Shown here piece by piece: positions 1 to 5,947 of a DNA stretch of 11,558 nucleotides; position 1 is the first letter of the stretch; every line of letters starts with the position of its first letter. Source of the stretch: Streptosporangiaceae bacterium (GTDB taxonomy: Bacteria > Actinomycetota > Actinomycetes > Streptosporangiales > Streptosporangiaceae); the NCBI GenBank assembly GCA_025934635.1, contig JAICWX010000266.1:1-11558 (forward strand). Reading direction: 5' to 3'. The position numbers and the translations under genes are program-made. A model generated the notes under the pieces. That model had not been told where the DNA came from. It made no database searches and saw only the letters and a program-made list of their open reading frames with translations.

Positions 1-124
1 GATCGGGTCGGCCCAGCTTGCGTTGGTCGGGGTCAGGCACAGTTCGACCTTGTGCGCCACCGCCCGGGTGCGGACGGCCGGGGGTGGTGTTGCGGGACAG
101 GTTGTAAACGACTGCGTCTTCCCA
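1..124 (-). pseudogene. IS630-family transposase remnant (3' part, frameshifted, runs off window)
   Basis: Read on the minus strand, this stretch encodes two pieces of the catalytic region of an IS630-type DDE transposase in different frames. The first piece, W-E-D-A-V-V-Y-N-L-S-R-N-T-T-P at about 124-80, resembles the DNLSxHxTP strand that carries the second catalytic aspartate. The second, AVAHKVELCLTPTNASWADP at about 62-3, resembles the VELxxTPTxASWxNxIE segment that normally leads to the catalytic glutamate. A frameshift separates them, and in the first piece the usual DN reads YN, so the element is dead. The rest lies beyond the window start. Assignment rests on remembered family motifs; no terminal inverted repeats are visible. 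Confidence 0.6.
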
Positions 125-212
125 CCACGCGCCACTCACGTGTCTCCCTCGTCGCTGGGCTTACCGGGCCGGGGACAAGCCTATGACGGGAGGGCCGGCC
201 CGATATATTCGC

Positions 213-241
213 GTGGCACGGCGGCCGCGCTGCCCTATCCT
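213..241 (+). promoter_or_regulatory. Candidate promoter for the T-box/aspS transcript
   Basis: GTGGCA at 213-218 and TATCCT at 236-241 are each four-of-six matches to the -35 and -10 consensus and are separated by exactly 17 bases. Transcription would start near 248, right before the first T-box helix at 250. The matches are modest; the main support is the position relative to the leader RNA. A TATATT at 204-209 is an alternative -10. Confidence 0.3.
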
Positions 242-249
242 GGTCTGGT

Positions 250-470
250 CCGGGTGATGACAGAAGACCGAGTAACCGGGGAATCCCGCCGCTCAGAGAG
301 CCGCCGGCAGCTGCGAAGGCGGACGGCGGGCCGCCGGTGAAGACACCTTCCCAGCCCGGGCCGCCGGCCCCGTAACGGCCGCCGAGGCCGGCTCACGTCG
401 GCGAAGGTGCGGTGGCACCGCGACTTAGCCCCCGCCCGCACCTCCAGGGCCGCACGCCGCACTGGAGGTG
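250..470 (+). promoter_or_regulatory. T-box riboswitch, aspartate-specific, translation-controlling
   Basis: Stem I is built from 250-254/355-359, 263-266/347-350, 275-279/334-338, 285-291/324-330 and 301-305/318-322. It carries the K-turn GATGA (256-260), the AGTA loop-E element (271-274), the AG bulge CAGAGAG (294-300) and a distal loop containing GCTGCGAA (310-317). The specifier loop reads GAA then GAC (342-344), the Asp codon, followed by ACC. The antisequestrator has an 8-bp lower helix (405-412/436-443), the 7-nt bulge TGGCACC (413-419) and an upper helix GCG/CGC (420-422/433-435). The UGGC in the bulge can pair with the GCCA end of uncharged tRNA-Asp. The competing helix 439-447/462-470 is a perfect 9-bp stem that buries the GGAGG and the GTG start. 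Uncharged tRNA-Asp should therefore open translation. No terminator with a T run is present, so control is inferred to be translational, as known for actinobacterial ileS T-boxes. Confidence 0.9.
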
Positions 471-1787
471 AAGATCTTGACATCTGCGCTCGCTGGCATT
501 GCCCGCACGCTGGCCGCTCAGCTGCCGTCGGCCGCTCCCGGCCGCACGGTCCGGATCGAGGGCTGGGTGCACCGCCGCCGCGAACTCGGGGCGGTGACGT
601 TCCTCATCGTCCGGGACCGGTCGGGCCTGGCCCAGGTGGTCGTCCGGGACCCGGAGGCGCTGGCCGCGGCGCGGCGCTGCGGGGAGGAGAGCGTCGTCGC
701 GGTCACCGGGATCGCCACCCGCAACCCGGCCGCGCCCGGCGGCGCCGAGGTGACCGGGCCGCGTATCACGCTGCTCGGCGAGCCCGCGCAGCCGCCGCCG
801 GTCGACCTGTGGCGGCCCGCGCTCGACGCCGGGCTGCCCGTGATCCTGGACCACGCCGCCGTGACCTGGCGGCATCCGGCCCAGCGGGCACGCTGGGAGC
901 TGGCCGCCGCGTCGCTGCGCGGCTTCCGGGCCGTGCTGGACGAGCTCGGGTTCACCGAGATCCAGACGCCGAAGCTGGTGCCGGCGGCCACCGAGTCCGG
1001 GGCCAGCGTCTTCGGCGTGGACTACTTCGGCCGCCGCGCCTACCTGGCCCAGTCCCCGCAGTTCTACAAGCAGGCGATGGTCGGCGTCTTCGAGCGGGTC
1101 TACGAGACCGGCCCCGTCTTCCGGGCCGAGCCGCACGACACCGCCCGGCACCTGGCCGAGTACGTCTCGCTCGACGCCGAGCTCGGCTTCATCGGCGACC
1201 ATCGCGACGTGCTGGCCGTGCTCCGGCAGGCGCTCGCCGGGATGACGGCGGCGCTGCGGTCGCAGGCGCAGCCGGCCGCGGACCGGCTGGGGATCGTGAT
1301 CCCCGAGGTCCCGGCGCGGATCCCGGTGATTCACTTCACTGAGGCCCTGGCGATAGCCGGCGCGCCGCCGGACGAGCCTGACCTCGCGCCCGCTCACGAG
1401 CGGGCCATCGGCCAGTGGACGGCGCAGGAACACGGCGGCGACTTCGTCGCCGTCGAGGGCTACCCGATGCGCAAGCGGCCCTTCTACACCCATCCGCAAC
1501 CCGGCGACGAGCGCTGGTCCAACAGCTTCGACCTGCTCTTCCGCGGCCAGGAACTGGTGACCGGCGGCCAGCGCCTGCACCGCTACTCCGACTACCTGGC
1601 GGCCATCCGGGCCCGCGGCGAGGACCCCGCCGCCTACGCGGGCTACCTGGAGGCCTTCGCGCACGGGATGCCGCCGCACGGCGGGTTCGCGATCGGCCTG
1701 GAACGGTGGACGGGCCGGCTGACCCAGGCCGAGAACATCCGGGAGGTCACGCTGTTCCCGCGCGACCGGCACCGGCTGGCCCCGTGA
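468..1787 (+). CDS. aspS: Aspartyl-tRNA synthetase, archaeal type, probably non-discriminating
   Basis: Charges tRNA with aspartate in the cytoplasm (439 aa, usual length for archaeal-type AspRS). The N-terminal OB-fold anticodon-binding domain spans about residues 27-105 (GWVHRRRELG at 32-41). The class II core follows: QSPQFYKQ at 195-202, motif 2 VFRAE at 217-221, and motif 3 GFAIGLERW at 406-414. The C-terminus NIREVTLFPRD is typical of the archaeal form, and the large GAD insertion of bacterial AspRS is absent. Aligning from memory to the Thermococcus enzyme, residues H35 and P90 fall where discriminating enzymes have Trp and Lys. His and Pro there mark non-discriminating AspRS, which also charges tRNA-Asn for later amidation by GatCAB. 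The start is GTG at 468, inside the T-box sequestrator helix, with GGAG overlapping just upstream; the short spacing is unusual, so a start slightly downstream cannot be excluded. A standard AspRS elsewhere in the genome is likely but not visible here. Confidence 0.93.
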   Translation: MKILTSALAGIARTLAAQLPSAAPGRTVRIEGWVHRRRELGAVTFLIVRDRSGLAQVVVRDPEALAAARRCGEESVVAVTGIATRNPAAPGGAEVTGPRITLLGEPAQPPPVDLWRPALDAGLPVILDHAAVTWRHPAQRARWELAAASLRGFRAVLDELGFTEIQTPKLVPAATESGASVFGVDYFGRRAYLAQSPQFYKQAMVGVFERVYETGPVFRAEPHDTARHLAEYVSLDAELGFIGDHRDVLAVLRQALAGMTAALRSQAQPAADRLGIVIPEVPARIPVIHFTEALAIAGAPPDEPDLAPAHERAIGQWTAQEHGGDFVAVEGYPMRKRPFYTHPQPGDERWSNSFDLLFRGQELVTGGQRLHRYSDYLAAIRARGEDPAAYAGYLEAFAHGMPPHGGFAIGLERWTGRLTQAENIREVTLFPRDRHRLAP

Positions 1788-1802
1788 CCAAGGCCGGCAG
1801 CG

Positions 1803-1831
1803 TGAACGCGGCCGGCCGGCCGCAGTAGAGT
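1803..1831 (+). promoter_or_regulatory. Candidate promoter of selC
   Basis: TAGAGT at 1826-1831 is a good actinobacterial -10 box, six bases before the mature tRNA 5' end. A weak -35, TGAACG, sits at 1803-1808 with a 17-base spacer. The GC-rich palindromic run GGCCGGCCGGCC lies between them. The tRNA starts 50 bases after the aspS stop, so read-through from aspS is also possible. Confidence 0.35.
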
Positions 1832-1837
1832 CGACGC

Positions 1838-1930
1838 GGAGGCGTCTGGGTACCTGGTGGGCCCCCCGGTCTTCAAAACCGGTGAGCGCTGCGCTGCGGC
1901 GCTGGCGGGTTCGATTCCCGTCCGCCTCCG
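1838..1930 (+). tRNA. selC: tRNA-Sec (anticodon TCA)
   Basis: This is the selenocysteine tRNA that reads UGA when SelB and a SECIS element are present. The acceptor stem pairs 1838-1844 (GGAGGCG) with 1923-1929 (CGCCTCC), with a T/C apposition at the eighth pair and discriminator G at 1930. The anticodon stem is 1866-1870/1878-1882 around the loop CTTCAAA, with TCA at 1873-1875. A long variable arm pairs 1885-1889 with 1899-1903. The T arm has the TTCGATT loop between GCGGG and CCCGT. The extended acceptor plus T helix, the long extra arm and TCA together are specific to selC. CCA is not encoded (GCT follows the acceptor). No selA, selB or selD is in the window, so they must be elsewhere if the system works. 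Confidence 0.94.
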
Positions 1931-1973
1931 CTGAGCGTCTGGGCTGGGTAACGGCTCGATGGGGCTGCTGAGC

Positions 1974-2192
1974 CTAATCCGGCCGTCCGGTCAACTCATC
2001 GAGGCGGTCCAGCAGCTCTCGGAGCGTGTACCTGGTGGTGACGATCTCCCCGTCGGGCTTGGGGATGCGGGCCTGCCACGTGCCGAAACCGCCATCCTCG
2101 ACGATCACATCCGGGTGCGCGGCCCGGAACGCCTGCAGCCTGAATACCTGGTCTCCTTCGTCGAGAATGAGGCGCAGACGAGGCGAGTTCAC
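1974..2192 (-). CDS. Small unknown protein, 72 aa
   Basis: I do not recognise a named family. The protein is soluble and acidic. An N-terminal stretch (RLRLILDEGDQVFRL) suggests beta strands, and the C-terminus (YTLRELLDRLDELTGRPD) is a probable amphipathic helix. It starts with GTG at 2192, sharing four bases (GTGA, 2189-2192) with the stop of the upstream gene, which implies translational coupling and joint expression. It is the last gene of the minus-strand cluster and converges on selC with only 43 bases between them. No clear terminator is seen in that gap. Actinomycetes often carry small genes next to XRE/DUF5753 regulators, but this one lacks the DUF397 signature usually seen there. 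Confidence 0.7.
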   Translation of the reverse strand: MNSPRLRLILDEGDQVFRLQAFRAAHPDVIVEDGGFGTWQARIPKPDGEIVTTRYTLRELLDRLDELTGRPD

Positions 2193-2419
2193 TGGCCTGT
2201 TTCCGTCTGGCCGGTGATGATCCCGGTGACCGTGCGGGCCGAGTGCCGGTCGGTCGTAAACAGCATCGCCCGGAGGACTACGGCGTAGTCCGGGTGGAAC
2301 TGACCGCTAAGGTCGGCGACGAGCCTTTCCGCCGAGCCTTGCGGGTTCTGCTCGCGCCATGCCGTCACGGCTGAGCGGGCCCTAGCCAGGTCCTCCGGCT
2401 TGTTCTCGCGGAACCTCAT
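2189..2419 (-). CDS. Small unknown protein, 76 aa
   Basis: No family recognised. The protein begins MRFRENKPEDLARARSAV and is probably mostly helical, with the segment AERLVADLSGQFHPDYAVVL in the middle and a polar tail. The frame is open up to a GTG at 2476, but that GTG lies exactly on the operator-like motif at 2460-2476, and the extra 19 residues look non-coding. I therefore prefer ATG at 2419, even though its ribosome binding site is poor (GGGG about 12 bases upstream). It overlaps the following gene by four bases and lies 64 bases after the XRE regulator gene, separated from it by the motif, so it may have its own promoter. Confidence 0.65.
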   Translation of the reverse strand: MRFRENKPEDLARARSAVTAWREQNPQGSAERLVADLSGQFHPDYAVVLRAMLFTTDRHSARTVTGIITGQTETGQ

Positions 2420-2459
2420 ACAGGTAGTCAACCCCACACAGCAGGTACGCGTAAACGAA

Positions 2460-2476
2460 CTTGCATGGGTTTGCAC
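2460..2476. promoter_or_regulatory. Operator-like motif, copy 1 (CTTGCAKGGGTKTGCAC)
   Basis: The sequence CTTGCATGGGTTTGCAC matches the copy at 4108-4124 at 15 of 17 positions and has TGCA half-sites spaced by six bases. It lies between the XRE gene stop and the two small genes, upstream of the preferred start at 2419. A binding site for the XRE regulator encoded next to it is the simplest reading; this is inference. Confidence 0.5.
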
Positions 2477-2482
2477 AGTAAC

Positions 2483-3337
2483 TTAGCCGAGAGCGTCGAT
2501 CGCGGCTGTGATGAGCGCTCGCGCCCGAGCGCCTCTCACCGCGATCTCCGACAGGTCACTGAACGTCCTGGCGTACATGGCGATCTCACGCGGCTGGGTG
2601 AGCGTTAGCCAGCCGGAGACCAGCTCGACGTTCACCTGCCTGTCGTCGAAGATCCAGAAGTCCTCGACCGGCCATACGACGTCGCGGTCGAGGCCCATCG
2701 GGATGATCCCGACCGATACGGATGGCAGCGAGGCAACGGTGATCAGGTGGCCGAGCTGGCCGGCCATCACCTCGGGGCCGCCGATGACGTTGCGCAGCAC
2801 TGACTCCTCGATCACCACCAGGAACCGGTGATCGCCCTCGCGGAGGAGCCGCAGCCGGTCGGAGCGGATGGCCACAGCGTCCTCAACGTCGTCGGGCAGC
2901 TCCCGCCGGGTGGCGATGGAGCGCAGCACTGCGGCGGTGTAGGCCCTGGTCTGGACGGCTCCGGGGATTAGCCACGAGGAATAAGCGCGGAACAAGCGGG
3001 TGCGCTCCCACAGCGGCAGGACGGCCTCTTGAGCGCGGCGCAGGCCGGTGCGTTCCATCCGCCGCCATTCGACGAACATGTCCTCGACGGTGCGCAGGAA
3101 CGTGATGAGGTCCGTGGCCTCGGCCGGCTGGCCGCAGTGCTCGCACCAGGAGCGGATGTCATCTGCGGATGGTGCTGTTCGGGCGTGCTCAATCCGTGAC
3201 ACCTTCGATTCGTGCCAGCCGCACAGAGCGGCGAGCGCCCGGCCGCTGAGGCCAGCGTCCTGACGGAGCTCGCCGAGCCGGGCACCGAGGGCTTGCCGGG
3301 CCTGCCAGGCACTGGAGGACGGCGGGGGCGATGGCAT
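2483..3337 (-). CDS. XRE-family regulator with DUF5753 domain
   Basis: A 284-aa DNA-binding protein of the large actinomycete class that combines an N-terminal helix-turn-helix with a C-terminal DUF5753 (Scr1/WhiJ-like) domain. The HTH covers about residues 16-70, with the recognition part GLSGRALAALCGWHESKVSR followed by IEHARTAPS. DUF5753 spans about 95-275, with RAYSSWLIPGAVQTRAYTAA, FLVVIEESVLRNVIGG, PSVSVGIIP and DFWIFDDRQVNVEL as recognisable blocks. The ATG at 3337 has only a weak upstream ribosome binding site; the gene lies 30 bases after the DUF6879 stop, so it may be translated from the shared mRNA. Members are usually paired with small partner proteins and control development or antibiotic genes. 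It is the likely regulator of this cluster. Confidence 0.9.
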   Translation of the reverse strand: MPSPPPSSSAWQARQALGARLGELRQDAGLSGRALAALCGWHESKVSRIEHARTAPSADDIRSWCEHCGQPAEATDLITFLRTVEDMFVEWRRMERTGLRRAQEAVLPLWERTRLFRAYSSWLIPGAVQTRAYTAAVLRSIATRRELPDDVEDAVAIRSDRLRLLREGDHRFLVVIEESVLRNVIGGPEVMAGQLGHLITVASLPSVSVGIIPMGLDRDVVWPVEDFWIFDDRQVNVELVSGWLTLTQPREIAMYARTFSDLSEIAVRGARARALITAAIDALG

Positions 3338-3367
3338 TGGTGGCGACCGGGTAGGGCGTGGATGCGC

Positions 3368-3880
3368 TCAGGCCAGCTGATACGCCTCATGGGGAGTCGC
3401 GCGTTCCCAGGCAGCGTCGAACGACGCCGCGCAGAGCTTGGCGACCGCGGGGTCATCACACTCCTCTTCGCCGACCCAGGACCCGTCGCCTGCGAAGTGA
3501 TTCCACAGCACCACCTGGTCATCGACGATCCAGAAGTCGCTGCACGGCACTAGCAGCCCGGCCGCGGCGCGCCGCGGCAGCCACCGTACCTGCTCGCCGG
3601 CCGCGAGGTTGTGCGCGGCCGTCACGTCGTACTCGAACCGGATGTAGTCGGTGACTGGCTCGGACACCAGGCGTACACGCCGCACGCCGACGCCGCGGGA
3701 GACCGTAGCGCGGATCAAATCCGACCAACTGGCCCACCGGTCGACCGGATTGAAGTGGCGCCCGGCCTGCCAGTCGAGCCAGTCGGGATCGTCCGGCGTG
3801 TAGGCGTCGCGTAGCTCCATGTGGGCTGCGCTGCGCTCAGCCGAGCGGAGCAGGCCGTATGCCAGCGGTTCTACCGTCAC
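3368..3880 (-). CDS. DUF6879 family protein
   Basis: A 170-aa soluble protein matching the DUF6879 pattern. It has an N-terminal helix (LLRSAERSAAHMELRD) followed by DxxxxW segments (DDPDWLDW), then a WSDLIRATVSRGVGVRRVRLVSEP block, YIRFEY, LAAGEQVRWLPR, and the DFWIVDDQVVLWNHF block near the end. The function of the family is unknown; it is repeatedly found beside XRE/DUF5753 regulators in actinomycetes. The DFW-IxDDxxV block looks similar to the DFWIFDDRQVNVEL block in the neighbouring regulator, which hints at a related fold. The open frame extends upstream, but GTG at 3880 has a textbook GGAGG seven bases before it and gives the expected N-terminus. Its first 44 bases overlap the end of the 86-aa gene. 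Confidence 0.85.
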   Translation of the reverse strand: MTVEPLAYGLLRSAERSAAHMELRDAYTPDDPDWLDWQAGRHFNPVDRWASWSDLIRATVSRGVGVRRVRLVSEPVTDYIRFEYDVTAAHNLAAGEQVRWLPRRAAAGLLVPCSDFWIVDDQVVLWNHFAGDGSWVGEEECDDPAVAKLCAASFDAAWERATPHEAYQLA

Positions 3881-4097
3881 CGCAAACCTCCAGGAGATAC
3901 GGCGCCATGCGCGCCGGGAGCCTGACCACAGTCTCGTGACCGGGGATCGGCCTGGTGGCCGTGATCTCGGAAATAGTGTCATCATCCGTGATCTTCCAGC
4001 CCTGGATCACAATGCTCTGGTCTTCCTCGTCGAGCCAGATCGTGGGGGACCCGTTATTAGGGGAATCCGGATCTACGCCGATCAGCCGGAGTGCCAT
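3837..4097 (-). CDS. Small unknown protein, 86 aa, first gene of the DUF6879/XRE cluster
   Basis: Unrecognised family. The protein starts MALRLIGVDPDSPNNGSPTI and includes WLDEEDQSIVIQGWKI, a paired-strand pattern, then an acidic DDDT segment and ETVVRLPARMAPYLLEVCGD near the C-terminus. Small DUF proteins with the pattern of a Gly-Pro-rich N-terminus plus strand-rich core occur first in such actinomycete clusters. The ATG at 4097 has AAGGAAGG six bases upstream; the frame is open beyond it, but the ribosome binding site decides for this start. It overlaps the DUF6879 start by 44 bases in another frame. The operator-like motif copy 2 ends next to its ribosome binding site, so repression at this point would shut off the whole cluster. 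Confidence 0.75.
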   Translation of the reverse strand: MALRLIGVDPDSPNNGSPTIWLDEEDQSIVIQGWKITDDDTISEITATRPIPGHETVVRLPARMAPYLLEVCGDGRTAGIRPAPLG

Positions 4098-4107
4098 GGC
4101 AGCCTTC

Positions 4108-4124
4108 CTTGCAGGGGTGTGCAC
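4108..4124. promoter_or_regulatory. Operator-like motif, copy 2
   Basis: CTTGCAGGGGTGTGCAC shares 15 of 17 bases with 2460-2476. A third TGCA follows at 4130-4133, so three TGCA half-sites start at 4110, 4120 and 4130, exactly one helical turn apart. The motif begins 11 bases upstream of the ATG of the 86-aa gene and touches its ribosome binding site, so a bound protein would block the transcript's start region. Confidence 0.5.
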
Positions 4125-4284
4125 GAGCTTGCATATCCCGACGATCCGCCGGGCCGGCCGGTAAGTCAAGCCCTGCTCTGCGATCCATGGGCACCGCAGC
4201 GGCCCGGCTGGCCATGCGCGATTTCCGGCACGGCACGGGCCGCGAGGCAGGTGAAGGGCGCGCATCTGCTCCTAGCATGATCAT

Positions 4285-5858
4285 GTGGAGGCGGGTGACC
4301 GGGACTCAGGGCTGCGGCTGGCGGAACTGCTGGCCGCGTTCTCGCTGACGACCGACCTGGGGCTGGGCCAGCCGATGGAGCACGTGCTGCGGTCCTGGCT
4401 GATTGCCGGGCGGCTGGGAGAGCGCCTGGGCCTGGAGGCCGGGGCGCGGGTGTCGCTGTACTACGTGATGATGCTGGCGTGGGTGGGCTGCATGGCCGAT
4501 ACCGCTGAGGTGGCGACCTGGTTCGGCGATGACATCGCGTTCCGGGCCGACAGCTACCAGGTGGACTTCGCCGGGCTGCCCATGATGGGGCTCGCACTGA
4601 GCCACGCCGGGGCGGGATCCCCCTTCCTGCACCGGCTGCAGCTGGCCGCCAGCCTGGTGCTGACCGGCGGGCGCGCGGTGGAGCAGGGGCTCATGTCGCA
4701 CTGCCTGGCCACGACCAAGATGGCCGGGCGGCTCGGGCTCCCGGCGGAGGTCTGCGAACCGCTGGGGCAGGTCTTCACCCGCTGGGACGCCAAGGGCATC
4801 CCGGACGGCGTCGGAGGCGAGCAGATCGCGCAGCCGGTCCGGCTGTTCCATCTCGCCGACACCATCGAGGTGTTCCACCGGGCAGGCGGCGTGGACGCCG
4901 CGGTCGAGGTGGCGCGGGCCCGGCGGGGCAAGCACTTCGATCCGGCGGTGGTGGACCTGTTCTGCGCGGCGGCCCCGGAGGTGCTGGCCGACATGGACGC
5001 CGTCGCCGAGAGCACGGCGCTGATCGAGGCCGAGCCCGGACTGCGCCGGCCGCTGACCGAGCGGGAACTGGACTCAGCCCTGGAGGCGCTGGCCGACTTC
5101 ACCGATGTGCGGTCCCCGTGCCGGGCCGGGCACTCCCGCGGGGTGGCCCGGCTGGCCGCCTCCGCCGCCCGGCGGTTTGGCCTGCCCGACCGGGAGGTCG
5201 TGCTCGTACGGCGCGCCGCCCTGGTGCACGATGTCGGCCTGCACGGGGTGCCGGCCTCGATCCTGGGCAAGCCCGGGCCGCTGACCGGTACCGAGACCGA
5301 GCGGCTGCGCCTGTACTCCTACTGGACCGAGCGGGCCCTGGCCCGCCCCCCGGCGCTGGCCCGGATCGGCGCGATCGCCTCGCTGGCCAGCGAGCGGCTG
5401 GACGGGTCCGGCTACCACCGCGGCCTGGCCGGGGCGGCGATCCCGGTCGCCGGCCGGATCCTGGCCGCCGCCGACGCCTGCCAGGCCATGACCGAGCCCC
5501 GGCCGCACCGGCCCGCCCTCCCCTTCAAGCAGCCGCGGCGGAACTGCGCGCGGAGGTCCGCGCGGGGCGCCTGGCCGCCGAGGCTGTCGATGCGGTGCTC
5601 GCCGCCGCCGGAGAGCAGCCGGGCAGGCGGCGCGCCGGGCCGGCCGGGCTGACCCCGCGCGAGCTCGAGGTCCTCACCCTCATCGCCCGCGGCGCCTCCA
5701 CCCGGCAGGTGGCCCGGGCCCTCGGCATCACGGCCAAGACCGCCGAGACCCACATCGAGCGCATCTACGCCAAGATCGGGGCCTCGACCCGCTCGACCGC
5801 CACGCTGTTCGCCATGCAGCACGGCCTGCTGGACACCCTCAGCCCGGTCGATTTGTAG
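4285..5858 (+). pseudogene. HD-domain / LuxR-type regulator, broken by a one-base frameshift
   Basis: The intact form would be about 520 aa: a tandem HD phosphohydrolase-like protein with a C-terminal LuxR-type helix-turn-helix. The first part (start GTG 4285) has LRLAELLAAFSLTTDLGLGQ, a degenerate HD region (MMLAWVGC, metal His missing) and the GYP-like RWDAKGIPDG at about 171-180. A second HD half has CRAGHSRGVARLA, LVHDVGLHG (HD retained) and SERLDGSGYHRG. This frame runs to a stop at 5652, but after MTEPRPHRPALP its sequence turns to arginine-rich nonsense. The true continuation, AAAELRAEVRAGRLAAEAVD and then the HTH LTPRELEVLTLIARGASTRQ with KTAETHIERIYAKIG, is in the next frame and ends at 5858. 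The break lies within about 5512-5530, in the C-rich run CGCCCTCCCCTTC, and fits loss of one base. It may be a real mutation or a sequencing error. Confidence 0.85.
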
Positions 5859-5947
5859 GGAAAACCCCGGACGACACCTGGCTTCGCTCTCCCTAGCGTG
5901 GTCTTACCGGGCCGATTCGCGGCCCGCCCAGCAGGGGAGGCACGTTC

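Noticed and set aside
393..1772. Long minus-strand open frame of 459 codons opposite aspS
   Set aside because: It lies antisense to a well-supported synthetase and is rich in Arg, Gly and Pro, as expected for the mirror of a high-GC gene. It has no recognisable domain.
1908..1930. selC 3' end as integration site for the minus-strand cluster
   Set aside because: No direct repeat of the tRNA 3' end and no integrase gene occur in the window, so attachment-site use cannot be supported.
5512..5530. Programmed -1 frameshifting in the HD/LuxR gene
   Set aside because: The shift direction would fit, but no X-XXY-YYZ heptamer is present and the family normally encodes the protein in one frame.
5650..5652. 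UGA read as selenocysteine to extend the HD/LuxR protein, given selC nearby
   Set aside because: The LuxR domain lies in a different frame, so reading through this TGA would not recover it. No other in-frame TGA separating two conserved parts was seen in the window.
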